DNA of 16,283 bases from CAYMSF01 sp964542255 (GTDB taxonomy: Bacteria > Verrucomicrobiota > Lentisphaeria > Victivallales > Victivallaceae), in NCBI GenBank assembly GCA_964542255.1, contig CAZITV010000035.1, forward strand, positions 1 through 16,283. Reading direction: 5' to 3'. Each line of letters starts with the position of its first letter. The stretch's first letter is position 1. A program made the position numbers and the translations under genes. The notes below the pieces were generated by a model. It saw only the letters and a program-made list of their open reading frames with translations. It had not been told where the DNA came from and ran no database searches. Shown here one piece after another: positions 6,395 through 13,925 of this stretch.

Positions 6395-7882
6395 TTATAA
6401 TTCCATATTCTTGGCCGCCAGCGCAATCGCTTTAAACATTCCGCGGGCTTTGTGTCTGGTTTCATTATACTCAAATTCCGGATCAGAGTCGTAAACAATC
6501 CCGGCGCCTGCCTGCACCGAAATCTGATTACCGCTGACTTCCATCGTGCGGATAGTGATGGCAGTATCCATATTGCCGTTAAAACCAAAATATCCAACAG
6601 CGCCGCCATAAATTTCGCGCGGAGAAGGTTCCAGCTCATTGATAATTTCCAATGCCCGTATTTTTGGCGCTCCGCTCAATGTTCCAGCGGGGAAGGTTGC
6701 CTTGAACAGGTCAAAACCATCATATTCATCGCGGAGCTGCGCTTCGATGTTGGAAACTAAATGCATGACATGCGAATAACGCTCCACAGTCATAAAGTCG
6801 CGCACCTGTACACTCGCCGGTTTAGCCACACGCCCTAAGTCATTTCTGCCCAAATCAACCAGCATTAAATGTTCGGCGCGTTCTTTGATATCCTTGAGCA
6901 GCTCGTCGGCCAGGGCGCGGTCCTGTTGTTCATCTTTTCCACGCGGTCTGGTGCCGGCAATCGGTCTTAATTCTGCGGTGCCGCTATTCAACCGCACCAT
7001 AACTTCCGGTGATGAGCCTACCAGCATCTGGTCTTTGCCGAATTTTAGAAAGAATGTATATGGCGACGGATTGACCAGGCGCAGCGCCCGGTACAACTGC
7101 AGCGGCGCAATCGCTAATTCAATTGAGAAACGCTGCGATAATACGACCTGAATAATGTCGCCATCGGTGATGTATTGTTTGGCGCGTTTTACCATCGCGC
7201 AGTATTCATCTTTGGTCATATTGGACTCTACCATATTTTCGTCAAAAATAACCGGTCGGCTGTCGGTTAATGTTGGTGCCGGTGATTTTAGCACTTGTTC
7301 GATGGCATCAATATCGGCGCACGCCTTGCGGTAAGCGGTTTCAGTATCAGGATGTTCATCCAGTCTGGCGCATACAACAACTTTCAGCGTGTGTTTAACA
7401 TTATCAAAAATGATAACTTGACCGGTAAGAATAAAATTTGCAATTGGCTGTGCCAAATGCTGTTTCGGCGCCGGCAAACGCTCAAATTCGTTTACCATGT
7501 GGTGACCAACGTATCCAATGGCGCCAGCGAAGAAACGCGGCAAGCCGGGAATTTCGACAATTTTAAATTGTTTAATATAATCACGCAGTGCGAACAGTGG
7601 ATTGCTGGAGTGGGGCAGCACTTCCTCGCGCCCGTCTTGACTCAATATTGCCTGACCGTCAATCACCTTGAACATTGCGAATGGGTTGATGCCGAGGAAC
7701 GAATACCGCCCCCAGCGCTCGCCGCCTTCAACGCTTTCAAGCAAAAAAACGTTGTTGTTATCAATAAACCGGCTGAGTACCGACACCGGTGTGTCCATAT
7801 CTGCCAGATACTCTTTGTAAACTGGAATAACGTTGCCTTGTTTGGCATATGTTTTGAATTCTTCAAGCTCAGGCTTATACAT
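6395..7882 (-). CDS. trpE: Anthranilate synthase component I
   Basis: TrpE makes anthranilate from chorismate using ammonia from TrpG. LLES (47-50, mature numbering from this start), the tryptophan feedback site, separates it from PabB. The chorismate-binding domain has PIAGTRPRG, VDLGRNDLGRV, FPAGTLSGAPK, YGGAVGYF and IQVQAGAGIV-like segments in the expected order. I chose the ATG at 7882 because GGAG lies nine bases upstream and the protein then begins MYKPELEEFKTYAKQGN, as in typical TrpE; this gives 495 residues. Upstream in-frame TTG (7915) and ATG (7897) codons lack a ribosome-binding site. The gene begins about 138 nt after the attenuator's T-run. Both feedback inhibition and attenuation are therefore expected. 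Confidence 0.97.
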   Translation of the reverse strand: MYKPELEEFKTYAKQGNVIPVYKEYLADMDTPVSVLSRFIDNNNVFLLESVEGGERWGRYSFLGINPFAMFKVIDGQAILSQDGREEVLPHSSNPLFALRDYIKQFKIVEIPGLPRFFAGAIGYVGHHMVNEFERLPAPKQHLAQPIANFILTGQVIIFDNVKHTLKVVVCARLDEHPDTETAYRKACADIDAIEQVLKSPAPTLTDSRPVIFDENMVESNMTKDEYCAMVKRAKQYITDGDIIQVVLSQRFSIELAIAPLQLYRALRLVNPSPYTFFLKFGKDQMLVGSSPEVMVRLNSGTAELRPIAGTRPRGKDEQQDRALADELLKDIKERAEHLMLVDLGRNDLGRVAKPASVQVRDFMTVERYSHVMHLVSNIEAQLRDEYDGFDLFKATFPAGTLSGAPKIRALEIINELEPSPREIYGGAVGYFGFNGNMDTAITIRTMEVSGNQISVQAGAGIVYDSDPEFEYNETRHKARGMFKAIALAAKNMEL

Positions 7883-8019
7883 TTGCTGTTTCTCCATATT
7901 TGCATTTATAACCAAAATGCATTTTATCTTATCAAGTGAACCATCTTCAATTTTAAATTGAGTACCGCCATCGAAAAATCTGCAGTGTCGTTGTCATTAT
8001 TGTTCTTCCTAAATTTTCT

Positions 8020-8060
8020 AAAAAAAAACTGCGGTATTGAATAGCTATTCAAACCGCAGT
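8020..8060 (-). terminator. trp attenuator: Rho-independent terminator (regions 3:4)
   Basis: On the minus strand ACTGCGGTTTGAATAG (8060-8045) pairs with the following 17 nt (8044-8028) in a 16-bp stem with one bulged base, and a run of nine T's follows. It lies between the leader peptide and trpE, so it is a leader terminator rather than the end of a gene. Its 5' arm is shared with the antiterminator, making the two structures mutually exclusive. Confidence 0.93.
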
Positions 8061-8101
8061 CATTATCCCAAATCAGGGCGTAACACAAGCTACGGTTTGA
8101 A
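8048..8101 (-). promoter_or_regulatory. trp antiterminator (regions 2:3)
   Basis: TTCAAACCGTAG (8101-8090) can pair over 12 positions, with one G-U wobble, with CTGCGGTTTGAA (8059-8048). The second segment is the 5' half of the terminator stem. Forming this structure prevents termination and allows trpE transcription. Confidence 0.88.
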
Positions 8102-8115
8102 CCGTATCTGACGCC
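8077..8115 (-). promoter_or_regulatory. trp leader pause/protector hairpin (regions 1:2)
   Basis: TACGGTT (8106... reading down to 8100) pairs with AACCGTA (8097-8091), and GGCGT (8115-8111) can close an outer stem with ACGCC (8081-8077). The inner 3' arm is the same segment used by the antiterminator, so with the terminator the leader has the classic 1:2, 2:3, 3:4 logic. The outer arm overlaps the second Trp codon. Confidence 0.8.
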
Positions 8116-8149
8116 ACCAGCCATTATTTTTAAAAATTACTGAACTCAT
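8090..8149 (-). CDS. trpL: trp operon leader peptide with tandem Trp codons
   Basis: The 19-residue peptide is MSSVIFKNNGWWRQIRFKP. Trp11 and Trp12 are tandem UGG codons (8119-8114), and the stop codon (8092-8090) lies inside RNA region 2. TAGGAA lies 7 nt ahead of the ATG. The geometry is functional: a ribosome stalled at the Trp codons would cover region 1 up to about 8102, leaving region 2 free to pair with region 3, whereas a ribosome reaching the stop codon would mask region 2 and allow the terminator. The layout parallels E. coli TrpL, whose peptide also contains GWWR. The peptide itself probably has no function beyond being translated. Confidence 0.93.
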   Translation of the reverse strand: MSSVIFKNNGWWRQIRFKP

Positions 8150-8163
8150 CGCTAAATTCCTAA

Positions 8164-8193
8164 ATAGTTGAGTATAACTTTAAACGCTGTCAA
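8164..8193 (-). promoter_or_regulatory. Candidate trp promoter, proximal
   Basis: A perfect TTGACA (8193-8188) lies 38 nt ahead of the leader ATG. The -10 is uncertain: AACTAT at 18-nt spacing (8169-8164) would start transcription within the leader's ribosome-binding site, while the better-looking TATACT (8176-8171) is only 11 nt away. The 11 bases ACTTGACAGCG also occur at the rex promoter. Confidence 0.4.
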
Positions 8194-8207
8194 GTTTTAC
8201 TCAAACA

Positions 8208-8237
8208 ATAAAAGATACCAGTTTTGCCATTTGTCAA
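8208..8237 (-). promoter_or_regulatory. Candidate trp promoter, distal
   Basis: A second perfect TTGACA (8237-8232) is followed after 18 nt by TTTTAT (8213-8208, 4 of 6 matches). It would give an RNA leader of about 50 nt before the leader peptide, which avoids the problem of the proximal candidate. I see no convincing TrpR-type operator. Confidence 0.45.
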
Positions 8238-8281
8238 GCCGAAAAATAAAAATAATCTCATGGCGCTGTAATTTGATAATC

Positions 8282-8321
8282 GGTCAATCGTTTGTCTATC
8301 AATTAAAGCAAATTGGTATAA
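8282..8321 (-). repeat. Dispersed 40-bp repeat, copy B
   Basis: Read on the minus strand from TTATACCAA, this stretch matches the plus strand at 16204-16243 in 30 of 40 positions without gaps. It lies between the MFS gene's stop and the trp promoters. No ORF, terminator or other known element explains it. Confidence 0.5.
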
Positions 8322-8343
8322 ACACCATTTTAGAGAGCGTGGT

Positions 8344-9945
8344 TCAGTGATGTCCGGCATTGTTTTTTACCGGCACATCGGTGAATTCCGGGTTGGAGCC
8401 CGGCGGGGTATAGTGTTCATCGCCGCCAAGTTCCTTCCATGCACGATATAGTTTAAACAGAAAAAAAAGTCCCAGCAACAGGAACGGCAATCCCCAAACC
8501 GGCACCATCCTATAATAAAACTCTTTGCCCCAGGTATCTTCTGGAAACGCACGTTTCATTAAGTCAATATAACCACCGGCAAGCACCCCGCCCAGAGCAC
8601 CCAGTCCGGCACTGCAGATGGCGTTAAATGAACAAAATTGACCAAAACGGTCTTTGGGCAGGATGCGCATGTGCATTGGCAAGCCCACCGCGAAGTAAAT
8701 CAGCATCAGCGGCAGTTGAACCACCTGTATGGCGATGACAATACCATAATTGACAGTGGGCGAGAAACTGGTGAAAAGCCAAATCAGGTTGAGCGGGGCA
8801 ATCGCCACCAGCCCTATTTTGATGAAAATCATCACGCGCAGCGGATGGAAACGGTCGGCAAGCATCCCGGCCGGGTACGCCAGCGCCATATAGGCAATTC
8901 CTACCGCCGCTGCGATTGAGCCGATCTGCTGCATCGTCAGCCCGAGCGATAAATTTAAAAACACAATGAAAATATTACATGAGGCGGAAAGGCTCCAAAA
9001 CATATTATGCATAAAGAAATAGTGATAGATACGGTGCTGAAGGCATTCCTTTAAGTAGGTTTTAACTATTTGCGGTATATCGGTGCGTTTTTTTGAAAGT
9101 TTATCCGGTGGCGGATATTGCCCCTCTTTGACCAGCAGACACATCAAGGTAAAACCCACCAAATACAGCACCGCTACGGTAAGAAAAATAAAACGTAAAT
9201 GAGTCAGGGCATATTGAAAAATAAAGTAATTATAGATTACTCCGGCGGATGCGCCGACAATACGAAATAAACTCAAGAACCGCGCCATCACACTTTGCGG
9301 CACCACATCGTTGAAAAAATACCAGAAAACTGTATTAACAAACATATCGCTGAATTTAAATAAACCCATTGCAATGGCGATAACACCGATGGTAACTGCA
9401 GCAGCGCTCAAGCCGGTAACGCCGCCGAGCAGCGGATGCAGCAGCGCACCAAGTTCTGTTGAGAATGCCATAAAGCACAGCGCCATCGCAACCAGCGGAA
9501 CGGTAAAGAGCATGAACGGAATTCTTCGGCCAAATTTTCCGCGGTGGCGGTCACTGGCAGTGCTGATAATTGGATTCAGTGCCACATTGAGAATACTAGG
9601 TAGAGTTATCAGCACCAGTCCGATAATCCAATTGGGCGCCTGTAGTTCGCGCAGCCGCAGCGGAACAATGCTGGGTACAACAGTTTCAATCATGGTAAAG
9701 CAAAAGTCGCCCCAAAGCAGCCAGGTAAAGAGCCATGCCAGTCCGGCTTTGGAATAAACCAGGGTTCCAACTGAGAAACTTTTAGGTTCCTTGACTGGCG
9801 CCGCGTTGTGTTTTGACTCTTCGTGGAGTATTTGTTCGTACGTCTCCGCGGCGATAATGGTGCCGCAAAAGTCGCATTCCAAGTCAATAGACGACTGCAC
9901 AGGATTGCGGTGAGTTTTTCCACAACTTTTACAAATAATTTCCAT
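8344..9945 (-). CDS. MFS transporter (GPH/SLC45-like) with N-terminal zinc ribbon
   Basis: This is a 533-residue inner-membrane transporter of the major facilitator superfamily with about 12 predicted helices from residue 65 onward. SDRHRGKFGRRIPF (131-144), in the loop after helix 2, resembles the GPH/SLC45 sugar-cation symporter signature, so a sugar or glycoside is a possible substrate, but nothing fixes it. The first 30 residues hold two CxxC pairs (Cys5/Cys8 and Cys24/Cys27), a zinc-ribbon knuckle rarely seen on such transporters, linked by about 30 polar residues. GGAG lies 9 nt before the ATG. It starts 71 bp after the M16 peptidase gene and may be co-transcribed; no terminator is visible between them. 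Confidence 0.85.
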   Translation of the reverse strand: MEIICKSCGKTHRNPVQSSIDLECDFCGTIIAAETYEQILHEESKHNAAPVKEPKSFSVGTLVYSKAGLAWLFTWLLWGDFCFTMIETVVPSIVPLRLRELQAPNWIIGLVLITLPSILNVALNPIISTASDRHRGKFGRRIPFMLFTVPLVAMALCFMAFSTELGALLHPLLGGVTGLSAAAVTIGVIAIAMGLFKFSDMFVNTVFWYFFNDVVPQSVMARFLSLFRIVGASAGVIYNYFIFQYALTHLRFIFLTVAVLYLVGFTLMCLLVKEGQYPPPDKLSKKRTDIPQIVKTYLKECLQHRIYHYFFMHNMFWSLSASCNIFIVFLNLSLGLTMQQIGSIAAAVGIAYMALAYPAGMLADRFHPLRVMIFIKIGLVAIAPLNLIWLFTSFSPTVNYGIVIAIQVVQLPLMLIYFAVGLPMHMRILPKDRFGQFCSFNAICSAGLGALGGVLAGGYIDLMKRAFPEDTWGKEFYYRMVPVWGLPFLLLGLFFLFKLYRAWKELGGDEHYTPPGSNPEFTDVPVKNNAGHH

Positions 9946-10016
9946 GTCTGGTTCTCCTGAGATGTTTTACAATACTTAGAGGTAGTATTTATTTATGAGT
10001 AATTGCTTTACTATGA

Positions 10017-12566
10017 TTATTTATCCTTGCCGGCGATTACGGTTATAGCGGCGATTTTAGAATTAAAGTATTTTGCTGCAGCACCGTTGACTTCGTCCAA
10101 AGAAATTTTTTGCAGTTGTTTTAGGCTGCGCCAGGGTTCCATAAATCCCTGTCCGGAAAATTCATCATTTACCGCGATGTTCATTGTCGCGGCGGGCGAA
10201 TCTAAATCCTGAATTCGGCTAAAGATTAGCGCATCGCGTGCCGCTTCGAATTCCGCTTTTTCCAAGCCGCAATTAGCGAGACGGAGCCGTTCAGCATTAA
10301 TCAGCTCCAGCACCTCTGATTCTTTATCGGTTTTGGTCAATGCGATAATTGAAAAAATACCCGGATGTGAACCGGAGGAAAAGTTCGCGCCAACGTTGTA
10401 TGCCAGCGCCGCGTCTTCTCTAATTTTTTTGAATAAATTAGCGGATAATCCGTTGAGTGCATATAGAATAACGGCTACTGCGTTCAGGTCTGGCGAGCTA
10501 TGGCAGCAGCCGGGCAGGCTAACCACCACCGCCGATTGTTCCCGCGGCGAAACAATTCGTTCCAAACAATCCTTGCTAGGAAATACCGGCTGCTTGATAA
10601 GTCTATTCTCCGGCGTATCATTCCATTGAATCGCTTTAATTAGTTTAGTGAAAGCGCTAATAGCAGCATCGCAGTCATATTCGCCGCCAATACCGAAAAC
10701 GGTTTTAGCGCTGACCAGGTGATTATGAAAAAAATGTTTTGCTTGAGCTGGTTTTAACGCATTGATGCTGGATATTCCGCCGTCTGCCGGGGTTGCATAA
10801 GGGTGACTGCCGTAGGCCAGCATTTTGACGCGCCGCATTGCCGCGTTCAATGGTGACAGTCCTGAGCTTTCAATATTCTTAACCGCATTGGTTTGTTTGC
10901 GTTTGAATTCTTTGGCGCTGAACGTTGATTCAGTTAAAATATCCTGGAGTATGTCCATAGTCAGTTTGAACTTGCCGGCCGGGCAGCTTCCGGCTATTTG
11001 AGTTGAATCAAGCGTTGTCGCGGTTGATAAAATGATGGAATTTTTTTCCATTAATTCGGTAAGTTTATTTTCGGTAAGTTTTTTTGTCCCGGCAGTGAGC
11101 ATATCTGCCGCCAGGTCGTGGATACCAAAGGTGTCCGCGGTCGTTTTAATTCTTCCGCCGGGCATAATCAAGCTAAAATCTGTTAACGGCAGCTCGGGAC
11201 GATAATAGCTGACCAGCCTTACTGCGCGCGGCAAATGGTGCAGTTCCGGCAAGGTTTGCTTGTTGCGCGTTTTTTTATGTGCAATGGTATTTTTTTGTTC
11301 GGCCGGCAACAGTCTGCATATAGTGAGACGGTCATCCTGCAAATAGCAATTAGCGGCGGTTTTTACCTCATCAAGGGTGGTTTTATTTAACCGGTCAATA
11401 TATTTTTCGACGGCATTGGCGGTGCCGTTACTGGCGACGCCGCGTTGAACCGCCTTGGCGATACCGGCACCGGAGCGCATAATTTGTAAATAGGAAAAAA
11501 TCAGTTTGTTTTTTTCGCGTTCCAGTTCAGGTTCGGTAATTTTGCCAGCGGCGATGAGTGCAGTTTCCTCACGCAGTACCTTTTCCATTTCTGCCATTTT
11601 TTCCGGCATGCATAAAGTAGAGAAATTCATCAATCCGACATTTCCCGCGGAAAAGCAGTAGGAATAAAAGTCTAATGCCAATTCTTTGTTTATAAGAATA
11701 TTTTGAGCCATGCGTGAACTTAAACTTTCTATAACCGCATTTAACAAAGATACGGCCGGACTGTCCGGACTGTTGCCGTCGCTGATACGGTAATTATAGG
11801 TTATCCGTGCCAGTGGATCCTTGAAAAAATCGGTACGTTCACGCTGACAGCTCTGCAGCGGCTCAACCGGCAATGTTGGCTCCTGGAGGTTGCCGCGCTG
11901 CCATTTGCCAAATTTCTGGTTAATCAGGGCAAATGTTTGCTCCGGATTAATGTCACCAACAATGACGATAAAACAACGTTCCGGACTGTAGCGGTTGTGG
12001 TAGTAATCCATCAGGATATCTCTTGAGACTTTACTGATGTGTTCACGAAAACCGATAATGGGATAACGAATCGGGTGGACGAGAAATGCCTCGCGCAATG
12101 TTATTTCAGTAAGTAGCCGTTCTGGGCGGTCTCTAACCATATCCCGTTCGCGCAAAATTACTTTGAGTTCTTTTTTTAATTTGGCAGCGGGGAGTTCCGG
12201 CGAGGTTAGCATGGATGCCAGTGCGTTAACGCCATGACGCCAATATTTTGAGGGCAAATTAACCATATAGCGGGTGTCATCATAGGAGGTACAGGCATTG
12301 ATATCACCACCTAATTTATTGATTAAATCACTGACCGCCTGATCCGGGTAGCCGGCACATCCCTGAAACATCATATGTTCGAGAATATGCGATAGTCCGT
12401 ACCCGAGATATTTGCCTTCGTGAATGCTGCCGGTGGTAACACCAATGTGTATATTGACTGACGGCACATCGTGCCGGGATAACGCAAAAAGCCGCAATCC
12501 GTTGTCGAGAGTATAATATTTTACTTCTGACATCAGTTTAATATGCTGCATCGTATTCTTGTTCAT
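10017..12566 (-). CDS. M16 family (pitrilysin/insulinase-like) zinc metallopeptidase
   Basis: The 849-residue protein contains two M16 modules. The N-terminal one has the inverted zinc motif HILEH (His60, Glu63, His64) and Glu140 as third ligand, at the usual spacing. The C-terminal module (about 430-849) has HDLAADM at the corresponding place, so it is non-catalytic, but keeps the Arg...Tyr substrate-binding segment in FKKIREDAALAYNVG. This makes a fused active/inactive pair. No signal peptide or membrane anchor is seen, so it probably acts in the cytoplasm on peptides; the substrate is unknown. AGGA lies 11 nt ahead of the ATG. It follows the TIGR04138 gene by 29 bp, so the two are likely one operon with rex. 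Confidence 0.9.
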   Translation of the reverse strand: MNKNTMQHIKLMSEVKYYTLDNGLRLFALSRHDVPSVNIHIGVTTGSIHEGKYLGYGLSHILEHMMFQGCAGYPDQAVSDLINKLGGDINACTSYDDTRYMVNLPSKYWRHGVNALASMLTSPELPAAKLKKELKVILRERDMVRDRPERLLTEITLREAFLVHPIRYPIIGFREHISKVSRDILMDYYHNRYSPERCFIVIVGDINPEQTFALINQKFGKWQRGNLQEPTLPVEPLQSCQRERTDFFKDPLARITYNYRISDGNSPDSPAVSLLNAVIESLSSRMAQNILINKELALDFYSYCFSAGNVGLMNFSTLCMPEKMAEMEKVLREETALIAAGKITEPELEREKNKLIFSYLQIMRSGAGIAKAVQRGVASNGTANAVEKYIDRLNKTTLDEVKTAANCYLQDDRLTICRLLPAEQKNTIAHKKTRNKQTLPELHHLPRAVRLVSYYRPELPLTDFSLIMPGGRIKTTADTFGIHDLAADMLTAGTKKLTENKLTELMEKNSIILSTATTLDSTQIAGSCPAGKFKLTMDILQDILTESTFSAKEFKRKQTNAVKNIESSGLSPLNAAMRRVKMLAYGSHPYATPADGGISSINALKPAQAKHFFHNHLVSAKTVFGIGGEYDCDAAISAFTKLIKAIQWNDTPENRLIKQPVFPSKDCLERIVSPREQSAVVVSLPGCCHSSPDLNAVAVILYALNGLSANLFKKIREDAALAYNVGANFSSGSHPGIFSIIALTKTDKESEVLELINAERLRLANCGLEKAEFEAARDALIFSRIQDLDSPAATMNIAVNDEFSGQGFMEPWRSLKQLQKISLDEVNGAAAKYFNSKIAAITVIAGKDK

Positions 12567-12595
12567 GCTTAATTTTTTCCTGAGATAATTGCTGG

Positions 12596-13003
12596 TTATG
12601 CGATGATAACATTGGCACGCGGTGATTGTGACGGGCTGACCGTAGCCTGGCGCGATAGTTCGAACAGGTCAAAATCAACTTGGAAATCCGCCGGATTGTC
12701 GTTTTCACTAACAGAAAGGATTTTTTCATCAACCAGTTGAAATACTACTTTGCCAACATCTGACGCGGAATTTATGCCCCAGCTCCGAAATACATTTTCG
12801 GATAGACCGGCGAATTGTTCAAAAGCGCAGCGGCGGACGCACTTGAGCAGACTCAATGCGGAAATATGACCTTTGTCTTTGCCTGATCCGCCGCTGCTGG
12901 CGTTGACGACAACTGCGTAGATAAATTCGTAAGACTCAGGATGATAACTGTTGTCTGTGCGGGTAATGCGCAGTATGGCATCTCTCAATTGTTCTTCGTG
13001 CAT
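12596..13003 (-). CDS. Minf_1886-type conserved protein (TIGR04138)
   Basis: A 135-residue soluble protein of unknown function. The pattern ILRITRTDNSYHPESYEF near the start, then HISALSLLKCVRRCAFEQFAG, then VFRSWGINSASDVGKVVFQLV matches a family that I recall as restricted to Verrucomicrobia, Planctomycetes and relatives. It is the strongest taxonomic marker in the window. GGAG lies 6 nt ahead of the ATG. It is 26 bp after rex and 29 bp before the M16 gene. The last 20 residues are polar and probably disordered. Confidence 0.85.
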   Translation of the reverse strand: MHEEQLRDAILRITRTDNSYHPESYEFIYAVVVNASSGGSGKDKGHISALSLLKCVRRCAFEQFAGLSENVFRSWGINSASDVGKVVFQLVDEKILSVSENDNPADFQVDFDLFELSRQATVSPSQSPRANVIIA

Positions 13004-13029
13004 TTTTTCTCCATGCAGCGTGATTAACG

Positions 13030-13689
13030 TTACAACCGCTCGCGGCCTTGCTGCAGTTTGACTGAAAAGACGGCTAAACCGCTGGATAAACTTTCGTTAT
13101 GGCAAACTACGTCCGCCGGGGTTTTTAATTTTACCATAGTGAAATTCCAAATACCATAGATACCTGCCGAGACCAAAATATCGGCAATATTTTGCGCTTC
13201 CTGCCAGGGTACGGTGATGATGCCGATCGGGACGCCCGAGCTGCGGGTCATTTCACCTAATTTAGACAAATGATAGATTTTTTTGCCGTGAATTGACGTG
13301 CCAACTTTGGTCGGGTCAATATCAAAACCTGCCACAATTTTTAAACCGTTTTCTTCAAAAGGCTTATGGCCGAGCAGAGCTTGCCCCAGGGCGCCAACCC
13401 CAATCAGGTAGGCTTCGTGGGTCTTGTTCCAGCCAAGATAAAATTCAATCGCTTCAATCAAATCTTTCAAGCAGTAACCGCGCCGCGGTTTACCAGGAAT
13501 ACCCATAAATATCAAATCTTTGCGCACTAAAATCGGCTTGAAATCAAGCTCATCAATCAGCGTCGTCGTTGAAACAAATTCATGTCCCTCGAGCTCTAAA
13601 CGCTTGAGAATATGCAAATATACCGGTAAACGCTTAATAGTTGGCAATTTTAAGATTTTTGCCTGTCCTTTTGTCATTTGACCTTCCAT
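13030..13689 (-). CDS. rex: Redox-sensing transcriptional repressor Rex
   Basis: Rex binds operators when NAD+ is high and releases them on binding NADH, usually controlling fermentation and respiration genes. The protein has an N-terminal winged helix (TIKRLPVYLHILKRLE, with recognition helix around RKDLIFMG, 56-63) and a Rossmann domain with GVGALG (97-102) and Asp123 in GFDIDPTKVG. The C-terminal segment IWNFTMVKLKTPADVVCHNESL corresponds to the Rex swap-domain region. The start is uncertain: the ATG at 13689 follows GAGGG, the ATG at 13677 follows GGAAGG, and a longer reading from 13719 lacks a ribosome-binding site. It is the first gene after a good promoter and a palindrome, so autoregulation is plausible. 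Confidence 0.9.
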   Translation of the reverse strand: MEGQMTKGQAKILKLPTIKRLPVYLHILKRLELEGHEFVSTTTLIDELDFKPILVRKDLIFMGIPGKPRRGYCLKDLIEAIEFYLGWNKTHEAYLIGVGALGQALLGHKPFEENGLKIVAGFDIDPTKVGTSIHGKKIYHLSKLGEMTRSSGVPIGIITVPWQEAQNIADILVSAGIYGIWNFTMVKLKTPADVVCHNESLSSGLAVFSVKLQQGRERL

Positions 13690-13760
13690 ATTCCCTCGGG
13701 TTATGTTTTTAAACCGCATTACAATACTTTGGCAGGTGAATATTTAACACCATCTCCAAA

Positions 13761-13777
13761 TGCTGATAGTATCAGCA
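13761..13777. promoter_or_regulatory. Perfect 17-bp palindrome in rex leader, candidate operator
   Basis: TGCTGATA and TATCAGCA flank a single central base. It sits about 25-40 bp after the predicted transcription start of rex, a position suited to repression. On the minus strand it reads TTGCTGATACTATCAGCAT, which shares the TTG...CAA-type outline of Rex boxes without matching the usual TTGTGAA half-sites. An outer inverted pair, CCAAATG (13756-13762) and CATTTGG (13790-13796), overlaps it, so an RNA structure is the alternative. Confidence 0.6.
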
Positions 13778-13806
13778 AAACTTCTCAACCATTTGGACAT
13801 CTTTAA

Positions 13807-13835
13807 ACAATACCGCTTTTTACTGCCGCTGTCAA
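13807..13835 (-). promoter_or_regulatory. rex operon promoter
   Basis: A perfect TTGACA (13835-13830) and TATTGT (13812-13807, 4 of 6 matches) are separated by the ideal 17 nt. The predicted start near 13800 leaves a leader of roughly 110 nt before the rex ATG. The -35 lies in the same 11 bases, ACTTGACAGCG, as at the trp promoter. Confidence 0.7.
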
Positions 13836-13925
13836 GTATTACCGTTAAAAATTTCAACCTTATAGAGTATAATTAGCTGGAGATATTCAGCAGAATGATT
13901 TTTATACGGCTCTTTAGCGAAGTGG

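Noticed and set aside
7924..8124. 66-residue minus-strand ORF across the attenuator
   Set aside because: It crosses the terminator and lacks a ribosome-binding site; the 19-residue leader in another frame is the real coding unit.
8161..8180. TrpR-type operator (AGTT-N6-AACT)
   Set aside because: Only 4-bp arms, and no trpR gene or matching consensus is visible.
7916..8200. T-box riboswitch ahead of trpE
   Set aside because: No T-box consensus is seen; a leader peptide with tandem Trp codons and exclusive hairpins explains the region fully.
9971..9989. AATACT-N7-AGTATT hairpin before the MFS gene as a terminator
   Set aside because: The stem is short and AT-rich and no T-run follows on the minus strand.
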